A stretch of DNA of 5,576 nucleotides from Roseobacter sp. (GCA_024636425.1 JAGXHB010000059.1:1-5576); one strand, 5' to 3'. Shown: positions 1-5,576, numbered from the stretch's first letter. Notes: generated by a model not told the origin, from the letters alone. Program-made: numbers and translations.

Positions 1-438
1 CGCTGCCTGAACTGCCACCCCGTCGATAATTCTCCGCGCCAAGGGATGAACATGCAGATGCACCAGCCCCCTGTGATCCGGGGGGATGCGGACTTTGGCG
101 CGCCCGGAATGCGGTGCACCACGTGCCATGGTGAACAGAATATCGAATATGCGACCAGCGAGGGATCCATTCCCGGACACGTTCCGTGGCAGCTTGCCCC
201 GATCGAGATGGGCTGGATCGGCAAAACATCTGCCGAAGTCTGCGCGCAGCTGAAAGACCCCGAACGCAACGGTGACCGTACCTTGGCCGAACTGCATGAA
301 CACAATGCCGAAGACGGTCTGGTTGGCTGGGGCTGGGAGCCCGGCGAAGGACGCGAACCTGCGCCGGGCAACCAGCAGGTCTTTGGCGAGCTGACACAGG
401 CCTGGATCGACACCGGCGCTGCCTGCCCGGAAAGCTGA
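1..438 (+). CDS. Di-haem c-type cytochrome-like protein, C-terminal part (5' end outside window)
   Basis: The reading frame is open from the first base and ends at TGA 436-438, giving 145 visible residues. The start lies upstream, so the ATG at position 46 is internal. Two CXXCH haem c attachment motifs are visible: CLNCH at nt 4-18 (visible residues 2-6) and CTTCH at nt 115-129 (residues 39-43). A Met-rich stretch (GMNMQMHQPP, residues 15-24) between them could supply an axial ligand. After the second haem come the segments APIEMGW and LVGWGWEPG and a C-terminal Cys. Proteins with CXXCH motifs are matured by covalent haem attachment in the periplasm, so a signal peptide is expected in the missing part. 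Related alphaproteobacterial proteins are, from memory, sometimes labelled isoquinoline 1-oxidoreductase subunit; I would not rely on that name. A role in periplasmic electron transfer is inferred. It converges with the MaoC operon and is probably not part of that pathway. Confidence 0.8.
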   Translation, partial: RCLNCHPVDNSPRQGMNMQMHQPPVIRGDADFGAPGMRCTTCHGEQNIEYATSEGSIPGHVPWQLAPIEMGWIGKTSAEVCAQLKDPERNGDRTLAELHEHNAEDGLVGWGWEPGEGREPAPGNQQVFGELTQAWIDTGAACPES

Positions 439-445
439 AATGCCA

Positions 446-471
446 AAGGCCGCCCATGACGGGGCGGCCTT
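446..471. terminator. Probable bidirectional hairpin terminator between converging genes
   Basis: A perfect 10-bp inverted repeat (AAGGCCGCCC at 446-455, GGGCGGCCTT at 462-471) encloses a 6-nt loop. It starts 8 bp after the cytochrome stop codon and lies 30 bp beyond the MaoC stop codon on the other strand. The stem is GC-rich with A/T ends, so each strand ends in a short T-run (TTGTT on plus, TTTGG on minus). The T-tracts are weak compared with a classical intrinsic terminator. The position between converging transcripts and the perfect stem support a shared terminator. The rest of the 63-bp gap shows nothing else convincing. Confidence 0.7.
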
Positions 472-501
472 GTTAGGCTCTGACGAAGGCTCTAACCTGC
501 G

Positions 502-972
502 TTAATCCTTGAACACCGCCAGCCCTAGCCATTCGGCAATCAGGGCGGGCGTTTCTTCGCCTTCAATCTCGATTGTCAGCAGATTTTCACGCAGCATGTC
601 AGTGTCATTGCGCGCCGTGACCTTTTGCAAGGTGAACCGGCCCCGCAGACGCGACCCGGCCTTGACCGGCTTGAGAAACCGCAGCTTGTTCATGCCGTAG
701 TTGATGCCCATCACCTGACCCGGCATCATGTTGAAACAATCATAGGCAAAGCGGCTTGCCAGCGACAATGTCAGAAACCCGTGCGCGATGGTCCCGCCAA
801 AGGGTGTTTCCGCGGCTGCGCGTTCGGGGTCAATGTGGATCCATTGCAGGTCGTGGGTCGTCTTGGCAAACTGGTCGATCATCTCCTGATCGACGGTGAT
901 CCAGTTGGACACGCCCACTTCGGTTCCGAGCAGGGTTTCACTATGCGCGACAGCGTCTTTGAGTGCGGACAT
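502..972 (-). CDS. MaoC-like hot-dog-fold (R)-specific enoyl-CoA hydratase/dehydratase
   Basis: This 156-residue protein is the usual length for a single-domain MaoC-like hydratase. The hydratase signature is clear at residues 39-71: THDLQWIHIDPERAA, then PFGGTIAHGFLTLSL. By family knowledge Asp41 and His46 would be the catalytic pair that adds water across a trans-2-enoyl-CoA to give an (R)-3-hydroxyacyl-CoA. The clade uses D-x-Q-W-I-H instead of the G-D-x-N-P-x-H of classical PhaJ. No signal peptide is seen, so it should be cytosolic. It is the last gene of a three-gene minus-strand operon, 12 bp after the PTGR/CurA-type reductase. The start is supported by AGGAGG at 981-986, 8 nt from the ATG. 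The partner could be the ACAD pair transcribed divergently, with this enzyme hydrating its enoyl-CoA product; that link is inferred. The exact substrate is unknown, and NodN-like annotation would be equally consistent. Confidence 0.9.
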   Translation of the reverse strand: MSALKDAVAHSETLLGTEVGVSNWITVDQEMIDQFAKTTHDLQWIHIDPERAAAETPFGGTIAHGFLTLSLASRFAYDCFNMMPGQVMGINYGMNKLRFLKPVKAGSRLRGRFTLQKVTARNDTDMLRENLLTIEIEGEETPALIAEWLGLAVFKD

Positions 973-980
973 GATCTTGA

Positions 981-986
981 CCTCCT
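981..986 (-). promoter_or_regulatory. Strong Shine-Dalgarno of the MaoC gene, overlapping the upstream stop codon
   Basis: On the minus strand AGGAGG lies 8 nt before the MaoC ATG and shares bases with the TAG stop of the preceding reductase gene (985-987). A ribosome terminating there would sit on the next initiation site. This fits translational coupling of the last two operon genes. Confidence 0.75.
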
Positions 987-1989
987 ATGCCGGATCAGCG
1001 GCAACACGGACCATCCGCTTGCCCTTGTTTTCGCCCGCGAGCAGACCGATCAAGGCTTGGGGCGCGTTTTCCAACCCTTCCACGATGTCTTCGGTCACCT
1101 TGATCTGGCCGGCATCCACCCAAGTACGCAATGCGCGCAGCGCCTTAGCGTCGTTATGCGTCCAGTCCATCACAATAAACCCCTCCATCCGCAGACGTTT
1201 GACCACAACCAGCCCCGGGAGATTGCGCGGGCCAGTAGGGGTTTCGGTGTCGTACTGGCTGATCGCACCACAGCACACGATGCGGCCCTTTTCGTTCATC
1301 GCAAACAACGCCGTTTCCAGAACGGTGCCGCCAACGTTGTCAAAATAGACGTCAACGCCGTCAGGGCAGGCGGCGCGCAACGCCTTGGACATACCGGGCG
1401 CGCGATAATCAATGCAGTCGTCAAAACCCAAGTGTTCCCTGACCCATTTGCATTTCTTCTCACCGCCCGCGATGCCCACGACGCGGCAGCCAAGCGCCTT
1501 GGCGATCTGCCCGACATAGCCGCCGACCGACCCTGCCGCAGCCGACACTAGTACGGTTTCACCCGCAATCGGCTGACCCACGGAAATCAGCCCGTGATAG
1601 GCGGTCTTGCCGGCAATGCCATAGACCGACATCAGGTTTGACAGCTCCGGCACCTTTGGCAGCTTTTCGCATTTGCGCGCATCAGCCAGAACGTAGTCCG
1701 ACCATGTTGCCTCGGCGGCGACGATGTCGCCTTTGCTCAGCCGGTCGCTCTTGCTTTCGGTCACTTCGCAGATGGCATAGGTCGGCATGGCGTCGCCTGC
1801 ATTGACGGCATCGCGGTAGGTGGCCCCCTTCATCCAGGACCGGTTGGCCGCGTCGATGGACATCAGGATCACCCGCAGCAACACCTGACCTTCGCCGGGC
1901 GCTGGCATTTCGGTGGTGGTTTCCTTGAAGTGATCCTTGGTCAGCGCATCCTTCGGAAGCTCTGCAATCACGATTTGACGATTTGTCAT
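985..1989 (-). CDS. NADP-dependent MDR oxidoreductase, PTGR / CurA (leukotriene B4 12-hydroxydehydrogenase-like) family
   Basis: The protein has 334 residues, typical of the zinc-independent medium-chain dehydrogenase/reductase group that includes prostaglandin reductase, CurA and plant double-bond reductases. Visible marks are the Rossmann nucleotide-binding loop SAAAGSVGGYVGQIAKALG (149-167), the EKKCKW segment (177-182) whose lysine fits the residue contacting the NADP 2'-phosphate in relatives, YFDNVGG (215-221) and the GAISQY loop (241-246). The cysteine-rich structural zinc lobe of alcohol dehydrogenases is absent. Family members reduce the C=C bond of alpha,beta-unsaturated ketones or aldehydes with NADPH; here the substrate is unknown. 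Expected location is the cytosol. It is the middle gene of the minus-strand operon, 18 bp after the QOR-type gene. The start is supported by AAGGA ending 7 nt before the ATG. Its stop codon overlaps the ribosome binding site of the MaoC gene. Confidence 0.9.
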   Translation of the reverse strand: MTNRQIVIAELPKDALTKDHFKETTTEMPAPGEGQVLLRVILMSIDAANRSWMKGATYRDAVNAGDAMPTYAICEVTESKSDRLSKGDIVAAEATWSDYVLADARKCEKLPKVPELSNLMSVYGIAGKTAYHGLISVGQPIAGETVLVSAAAGSVGGYVGQIAKALGCRVVGIAGGEKKCKWVREHLGFDDCIDYRAPGMSKALRAACPDGVDVYFDNVGGTVLETALFAMNEKGRIVCCGAISQYDTETPTGPRNLPGLVVVKRLRMEGFIVMDWTHNDAKALRALRTWVDAGQIKVTEDIVEGLENAPQALIGLLAGENKGKRMVRVAADPA

Positions 1990-2007
1990 GGTGCTGTCCT
2001 TCTCTGC

Positions 2008-3006
2008 TCAATCAACGTCGAGAACGACTTTGCCCAGAACCTTGCGGTCCTGCATGAGGTTCAGCGCATCCGCTGCCTTCTCAAGCGGAAACCGTGCGGA
2101 GATGCGGGGCTTGATCTTGCCCTCGGCGTACATGCGGAACAGATCCTGCATGTTTTCGGCGTGCATCTTCGGTTCCTGCTGAGTGTGCGCACCCCAGAAG
2201 ACCCCAACGATCTGACACCCCTTGAGCAGCGTCAGGTTGAGCGGGATCTTGGGGATGCCTGCGGGGAAACCGACCACCAGAAAGCGGCCCTTCCACGCGA
2301 GCGCGCGCACGGCGGGTTCGGCATAGGCACCGCCGACGGCATCATAGACGACATCGACCCCGTCACCGCCCGACAGCTTCTTGATCTCGTTCGAGAACGC
2401 CTTTTGCGTGTCGCGGTCATCCATGTCGCGGGAATAGACGATGGTTTCGTCAGCACCCAGATCCCGGCAGAACTGCGCCTTCTCCTCCGACGATACGGCA
2501 GCGATCACCCGCGCACCGGCAGCCTTGCCAAGCTCAATCGCGGCGGCACCGACACCGCCAGCGGCACCAAGGATCAGCAAAGATTCGCCGGGCTGGATTT
2601 CGGCGCGGTTTTTCAGCGCGTGATGCGAGGTGCCATAGGTCAGAACCAGACATGACGCTTCGTCAAAGGGCATCGCATCCGGCACTTTCATCACCCGCGC
2701 GGCGTCCGTGACGATGTGCGTGGCGAATCCGCCGAAGCCTGTCATCGCCAGAACGCGGTCGCCCACGGCGACATCCGAGACGCCTTCGCCGACGGCATCA
2801 ACCTCGCCCGCGACTTCGCCGCCGGGGGCAAAGGGACGAGGCGGTTTCATCTGGTACATGTCCTTGATGATCAACGTATCAGGGAAATTCAGGCCAGCGG
2901 CGCGGATGCGGATGCGCACCTGCCCTTTCTTTGGCTCGGGGTCTGGCAACTCGGTCAGTTCGAGTGTTTCGGGTCCGCCGGGTGCGGTGCTGAGCATGGC
3001 TTTCAT
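2008..3006 (-). CDS. NADPH:quinone oxidoreductase-family MDR protein (QOR-like)
   Basis: This 332-residue protein is a zinc-independent MDR of the quinone oxidoreductase type. The N-terminal GroES-like domain contains AAGLNFPDTLIIKDMYQ (36-52) and the PFAPGGEVAGEV motif (58-69). The Rossmann domain carries LILGAAGGVGAAAIELGK (144-161), SSEEK (172-176) and VVYDAVGG (219-226). The downstream GFPAGIPKIPLNLTLLKG (247-263 region) is typical of this group. Family members reduce quinones or other conjugated carbonyl compounds with NADPH; the real substrate in such acyl-CoA gene clusters is usually untested. It is the first gene of the minus-strand operon, divergent from the ACAD pair. The ATG is supported by AGGAGG at 3015-3020, 8 nt upstream. 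It shares only its fold with the neighbouring PTGR-type gene and does not look like a recent duplicate. Confidence 0.9.
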   Translation of the reverse strand: MKAMLSTAPGGPETLELTELPDPEPKKGQVRIRIRAAGLNFPDTLIIKDMYQMKPPRPFAPGGEVAGEVDAVGEGVSDVAVGDRVLAMTGFGGFATHIVTDAARVMKVPDAMPFDEASCLVLTYGTSHHALKNRAEIQPGESLLILGAAGGVGAAAIELGKAAGARVIAAVSSEEKAQFCRDLGADETIVYSRDMDDRDTQKAFSNEIKKLSGGDGVDVVYDAVGGAYAEPAVRALAWKGRFLVVGFPAGIPKIPLNLTLLKGCQIVGVFWGAHTQQEPKMHAENMQDLFRMYAEGKIKPRISARFPLEKAADALNLMQDRKVLGKVVLDVD

Positions 3007-3014
3007 CTGTCATT

Positions 3015-3020
3015 CCTCCT
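3015..3020 (-). promoter_or_regulatory. Shine-Dalgarno of the QOR-like gene
   Basis: AGGAGG on the minus strand lies 8 nt before the ATG at 3004-3006. It is a consensus site and fixes the start of the first gene of the minus-strand operon. Confidence 0.8.
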
Positions 3021-3036
3021 CAAGAATTTACAAAGC

Positions 3037-3066
3037 AATAGGTGCGTTCAGAAACTGTCTTGTCAA
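3037..3066 (-). promoter_or_regulatory. Candidate sigma-70 promoter for the minus-strand operon
   Basis: Read on the minus strand, a perfect TTGACA (-35 consensus) occupies 3061-3066. Eighteen nt downstream is CCTATT (3037-3042), a weak -10 match (3 of 6). Transcription would then start about 20-25 bp upstream of the QOR-like ATG, leaving room for its ribosome binding site. Weak -10 boxes are common in alphaproteobacteria, so the -35 box carries most of the weight. Confidence 0.4.
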
Positions 3067-3088
3067 TCGAATTTCGAAATGCAATTTT
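3060..3088 (+). promoter_or_regulatory. Candidate sigma-70 promoter for the ACAD-ACAD-SDR operon
   Basis: TTGTCA at 3060-3065 matches the -35 consensus in 5 of 6 bases. AATTTT at 3083-3088, 17 nt downstream, is a weak -10 match. The -35 element overlaps the minus-strand TTGACA almost exactly, so the two promoters would be back to back and compete. The assignment is tentative. Confidence 0.25.
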
Positions 3089-3091
3089 GCA
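3071..3091. promoter_or_regulatory. Palindromic AT-rich segment, possible operator of the divergent promoters
   Basis: ATTTCGAAAT at 3071-3080 is a perfect 10-bp palindrome. It touches a second inverted repeat, TGCAA at 3080-3084 and TTGCA at 3087-3091 around TT. Both lie within the 125-bp intergenic region and overlap the candidate plus-strand promoter. Symmetric sequence at this position is typical of a dimeric repressor site, such as those of TetR or GntR-type regulators in fatty-acid catabolism. No regulator gene is in the window and no specific family consensus is recognised. Confidence 0.35.
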
Positions 3092-3113
3092 GTGCGGAAT
3101 TGAGAACCGCAAG

Positions 3114-3125
3114 ACGAGGGGGGAG
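3114..3125 (+). promoter_or_regulatory. Purine-rich Shine-Dalgarno that decides the start of the first ACAD
   Basis: A G-rich run followed by GGAGAG ends about 6 nt before the ATG at 3132-3134. The frame stays open upstream to an ATG at 3042, but that codon has no comparable ribosome binding site and would add 30 residues unlike any ACAD N-terminus. The 3132 start is therefore preferred. Confidence 0.7.
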
Positions 3126-3131
3126 AGAAAG

Positions 3132-4307
3132 ATGCAGTCCAATACGGAACTGGAGGGTTTCCGCGCGGAGTTGCGCGATTGGCTCGAGGCGAATTGCCCG
3201 ACCGAGATGCGCGGCGGTGAGCCGAGTGAAGCATCTGTGTGCTGGGGTGGCAAGAATTTTGAGTTCGAATCCGACGCGCAGCGCGTCTGGATGGAACGGG
3301 CCGCCGCCCAAGGCTATACCGTGCCGACCTGGCCCAAGGAATATGGCGGCGCTGGTCTGACCCGGACGCAGGAAAAGATCTTCAAGGAAGAGATGGACCG
3401 CATCGGTGCGCGCAACCCGCTGCAAAGCTTTGGCATCTGGATGCTTGGGCCTGCCTTGCTGCATTTTGGGTCGCACGAACAGAAACTGCATTATCTGCCC
3501 CCCATCGCACGTGGCGAAATTCGCTGGTGTCAGGGATATTCAGAACCGGGTGCCGGGTCCGATCTCGCCAGCGTGCAGACGCGCGGTGAAGACAAGGGCG
3601 ATCACTGGCTGGTCAACGGTCAGAAGATCTGGACCTCCTACGCCGACAAGGCCGACTGGATTTTTGCGCTGGTGCGGACAGACCGCGAGGCCCCGAAGCA
3701 CAAGGGTATTTCCTTCCTGCTGATCAACATGGAAGACGCAGGCGTCGAGACGCGGCCGATCAAGCTGATCTCGGGCGCGTCCGTATTTTGCGAGACGTTC
3801 TTTACCGATGTGAAGGTGCCCAAAGACCAGATCGTGGGCGACGAAAACCGCGGTTGGGACGTGGCGAAATACCTGCTGACCCACGAGCGGGAGATGATCT
3901 CGGGCGGGGGGCAGGGCCTGTCGGGCGGTCGCGCGCTTGGCGCGGTGCTGAACGAATCCCTTGCCGAGGGGCAACAGATGGACACGACCCTGCGCGCCGC
4001 TGCCATGCGCTGCGAAGTTGACGCGCTGTCGATCGGGCTGACATTGGAACGCTACAAGGATCAGGCCGAGGCGGGTTCGGGTGCGGGCGACGCATCGGCC
4101 ATGCTGAAATACATGGGCACCGAGCTGAACAAGCAGCGGCATGAATTGCTGATGTCCGCAGGCGGCAGCGACGCGCTGGAATGGGACGGACCACTTGGCA
4201 AACGCCCCGCCGACTGGCTGCGCACCAAGGCCAATTCGATCGAAGGCGGCACGAGCGAAGTGATGTTGAGCATCGTTTCGCGGCGTGTTCTGGGGCTGGG
4301 GGCATAA
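3132..4307 (+). CDS. Acyl-CoA dehydrogenase, probable catalytic-base subunit of a heteromeric ACAD
   Basis: The 391-residue length is normal for an ACAD. The order is a helical N-terminal domain (about 1-130, with YTVPTWPKEYGGAG at 62-75), a beta middle domain with the flavin-binding YSEPGAGSDLA (136-146) and KIWTSYADKADW (165-176), and a helical C-terminal domain ending EGGTSEVM (371-378) and RRVLGL. By known ACAD chemistry it would oxidise an acyl-CoA to the trans-2-enoyl-CoA, passing electrons to electron-transfer flavoprotein in the cytosol. In helix G, HEREMISGGG (251-260) aligns by eye with the LERLVLAGG segment of isovaleryl-CoA dehydrogenase, making Glu252 the likely catalytic base. 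The usual R-x-QFG motif is replaced by LNESLAEGQQM (273-283), and HGGxG by SAGGSD (342-347); both normally contact FAD from the partner subunit. The next gene, 3 bp away, has exactly those motifs. Substrate is unknown. Confidence 0.9.
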   Translation: MQSNTELEGFRAELRDWLEANCPTEMRGGEPSEASVCWGGKNFEFESDAQRVWMERAAAQGYTVPTWPKEYGGAGLTRTQEKIFKEEMDRIGARNPLQSFGIWMLGPALLHFGSHEQKLHYLPPIARGEIRWCQGYSEPGAGSDLASVQTRGEDKGDHWLVNGQKIWTSYADKADWIFALVRTDREAPKHKGISFLLINMEDAGVETRPIKLISGASVFCETFFTDVKVPKDQIVGDENRGWDVAKYLLTHEREMISGGGQGLSGGRALGAVLNESLAEGQQMDTTLRAAAMRCEVDALSIGLTLERYKDQAEAGSGAGDASAMLKYMGTELNKQRHELLMSAGGSDALEWDGPLGKRPADWLRTKANSIEGGTSEVMLSIVSRRVLGLGA

Positions 4308-4310
4308 TTC

Positions 4311-5426
4311 ATGGCAAATCTGGTGATGACCGAGGACGAGACCATGCTGGCCGATGCAGCACGCGGTTTTCTGGACAAATCCGCTCCCGTCAAAGCGTTC
4401 CGCGATCTGCGGGACGCGGGCAAGACGCATGACGCGAAGATGTGGAAGGAAATGGCCGATATGGGCTGGGCTGGTGTGCTGGTCCCCGAAGCTGCCGGTG
4501 GGTCCGATATGGGCCATGCCGCAGCGGGCGTTCTGGCGCATGAGATGGGCAAGACGCTGGTCGTCAGCCCGTTCCTGTCGACAGCCGTGATCGCCGCGAC
4601 AGCCTTGCGCAACGTCAGCGACGCTCGGGCCGAAAAGGCGCTGTCTGCAATCGCGGGCGGCGAGGTGACGTATGCGCTGGCCGTTGATGAAACATCCAAG
4701 TTCAATCCGGACGCGACCTCGATGGTCGCCACCCGCGAGGGTAATGGTTTCCGGCTGAGCGGCAAGAAGACCGTTGTTGTCGATGGCGGTCTGGCAGATC
4801 GCCTGCTGGTGCTGGCCAAGACCGATGACGGGCTGACGCTGTTCGACATTCCAGCCGACCGCGATGGCATCACGCGCAATGCGCAGAACATGATCGACGC
4901 CCGCGATTCAGCGCGGATCGACTTCGACAATGTCGAGGCCACGGGCGATGATGTGCTGGGTCAGGTCGACAGCGCGATGAGCGTGCTGAAACCCGCTCTT
5001 GAGGCGGGGCAGGCCGCACTGGCGGCTGAGATGACTGGACTGTCGGCGGGTGCTTTCGGCATGACCGTCGGCTATCTGAAAGAACGCAAGCAATTCGGCA
5101 CTGTGATTGGCAACTTTCAGGCGCTGCAACACCGCGCCGCCCATCTGTGGTGCGAGATCGAGGTGACGTCCTCTGCCATCCTCAACGCAGGCCGGATGCT
5201 GGACGAAGATCCTGACAATGCCACGCTGGCGGTATCGCTTGCCAAGGCGCGGGCGACCTCAACGGCGCAACTGGCCGTACAAGAGGGCGTGCAGATGCAT
5301 GGCGGGATCGGAATGACCGACGCCTATGACATCGGGTTCTACATGAAACGTGCCCGTGTCGGGGCCGAATGGCTGGGCGATTACGGCTATCACGCCGGTG
5401 TCGTCGCCAAGCACAGGGGATTCTGA
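4311..5426 (+). CDS. Acyl-CoA dehydrogenase-like protein, probable non-catalytic FAD-contacting subunit
   Basis: This 371-residue ACAD homologue starts 3 bp after the previous ACAD. A G-run inside the end of that gene (4298-4302), 8 nt before the ATG, is its only ribosome binding site, so translation is probably coupled. The C-terminal half has strong ACAD motifs: YLKERKQFG (255-263), NFQALQHRAA (268-277) and VQMHGGIGMTDAY (327-339). The middle domain lacks the SEPGAGSD flavin loop, having VDETSKFNPDATS (125-137) instead, and has TVVVDGG (154-160) where K-x-W-I/T is usual. The catalytic glutamate is absent at both known sites: helix G has Gly233 by alignment to the R-x-QFG motif, and the MCAD-type site (Y-E-G-T) reads W-L-G-D with Leu355. 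It therefore probably cannot dehydrogenate alone and serves as the partner of the upstream ACAD. Alignments were made by eye. Confidence 0.88.
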   Translation: MANLVMTEDETMLADAARGFLDKSAPVKAFRDLRDAGKTHDAKMWKEMADMGWAGVLVPEAAGGSDMGHAAAGVLAHEMGKTLVVSPFLSTAVIAATALRNVSDARAEKALSAIAGGEVTYALAVDETSKFNPDATSMVATREGNGFRLSGKKTVVVDGGLADRLLVLAKTDDGLTLFDIPADRDGITRNAQNMIDARDSARIDFDNVEATGDDVLGQVDSAMSVLKPALEAGQAALAAEMTGLSAGAFGMTVGYLKERKQFGTVIGNFQALQHRAAHLWCEIEVTSSAILNAGRMLDEDPDNATLAVSLAKARATSTAQLAVQEGVQMHGGIGMTDAYDIGFYMKRARVGAEWLGDYGYHAGVVAKHRGF

Positions 5427-5429
5427 GCG

Positions 5430-5576
5430 ATGGATATTCAGACACTCTTCGGGCTTGAGGGCAAAACCGCGCTGGTGACAGGTGGGGCGACCGGCATTGG
5501 CCGCATGGCCGCCGAAGCGTTGGTGCGTGCCGGTGCGACCGTGCTGATCGCCAGCCGCAAAGGCGACGCCTGCGAG
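5430..5576 (+). CDS. Short-chain dehydrogenase/reductase (SDR), N-terminal part (3' end outside window)
   Basis: Forty-nine codons are visible before the window ends. The Rossmann motif TGGATGIG (residues 17-24) follows the first beta strand KTALVT and marks a classical SDR. Strand two ends in IASRK (40-44), where the Arg suggests preference for NADP(H); this is inferred. The catalytic Ser-Tyr-Lys lies beyond the window. The N-terminus resembles, from memory, RhlG-like 3-oxoacyl reductases (LFGLEGKTALVTGG and ASRKGDACE), but too little is visible to name it. The start is supported by AGGGGA at 5415-5420, 9 nt upstream within the end of the ACAD gene; the gap to the ACAD stop codon is 3 bp. 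In this operon it could interconvert a hydroxyacyl and ketoacyl intermediate. Confidence 0.85.
   Translation, partial: MDIQTLFGLEGKTALVTGGATGIGRMAAEALVRAGATVLIASRKGDACE

Noticed and set aside
472..496. Short inverted repeat GTTAG/CTAAC and repeated AGGCTCT after the terminator hairpin
   Set aside because: The arms are only 5 bp with a 15-nt loop, and the direct repeat is 7 bp; both are expected by chance and lie beside a much better hairpin.
625..1551. Long plus-strand open frame (308 codons) opposite the MaoC and PTGR/CurA genes
   Set aside because: It is antisense to two well-supported enzyme genes, crosses their junction, and its translation shows no family motif. Long antisense frames are common in high-GC DNA.
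985..3006. The two adjacent MDR genes as a recent tandem duplication
   Set aside because: They share only the fold and general Rossmann pattern; the motifs place them in different MDR subfamilies (PTGR/CurA and QOR).
3042..3131. Upstream extension of the first ACAD to an ATG at 3042
   Set aside because: The added 30 residues do not look like an ACAD N-terminus, the region holds the candidate promoters, and the strong ribosome binding site precedes the ATG at 3132.
3540..4541. Minus-strand open frame (333 codons) opposite the two ACAD genes
   Set aside because: The translation is rich in His, Gln and Arg with no recognisable domain, and it lies opposite conserved ACAD motifs on the other strand.
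4061..4942. Minus-strand open frame (293 codons) opposite the ACAD junction
   Set aside because: The Ser/Ala/Arg-rich composition is that of a shadow frame of GC-rich codons; there is no ribosome binding site or domain.

Overview
The window looks like chromosomal DNA from a high-GC (roughly 60%) alphaproteobacterium. The protein sequences resemble the marine Roseobacter group (Rhodobacterales) most closely. This placement rests on GC content, dense coding and remembered family resemblance, not on a database search. No insertion sequences, phage genes, tRNA, rRNA or CRISPR repeats are visible.

Layout. (1) Positions 1-438, plus strand: the C-terminal part of a c-type cytochrome with two CXXCH haem sites, cut by the window edge. 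(2) Positions 446-471: a perfect 10-bp hairpin, probably a shared terminator between converging transcripts. (3) Positions 502-3006, minus strand: a tight three-gene operon transcribed in the order NADPH:quinone-reductase-type MDR, PTGR/CurA-type MDR, MaoC-like hydratase, with gaps of 18 and 12 bp. (4) Positions 3007-3131: a divergent intergenic region, AT-rich in its middle, with candidate back-to-back promoters and palindromic sequence that could be an operator. (5) Positions 3132-5576, plus strand: two consecutive acyl-CoA dehydrogenase (ACAD) genes and the start of a short-chain dehydrogenase, each separated by 3 bp. The last gene runs off the window.

Taken together, genes 2-7 read as a divergently transcribed acyl-CoA catabolic module. 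It has an ACAD for alpha,beta-desaturation, a MaoC-type hydratase, an SDR that could oxidise or reduce a hydroxyl or keto group, and two MDR reductases that could act on enones or quinones. The substrate cannot be read from the sequence.

The most interesting point is that the two ACADs look like complementary, individually incomplete halves. The first has the flavin-binding middle-domain motif and a helix-G glutamate expected to be the catalytic base. It lacks the R-x-QFG and HGGxG motifs. The second has R-x-QFG and HGGxG but lacks the glutamate at both known positions and lacks the flavin-binding loop. This is the pattern expected of an obligate alpha2beta2 heterotetrameric ACAD, as described for mycobacterial FadE28-FadE29 (ChsE1-ChsE2) in cholesterol side-chain degradation.
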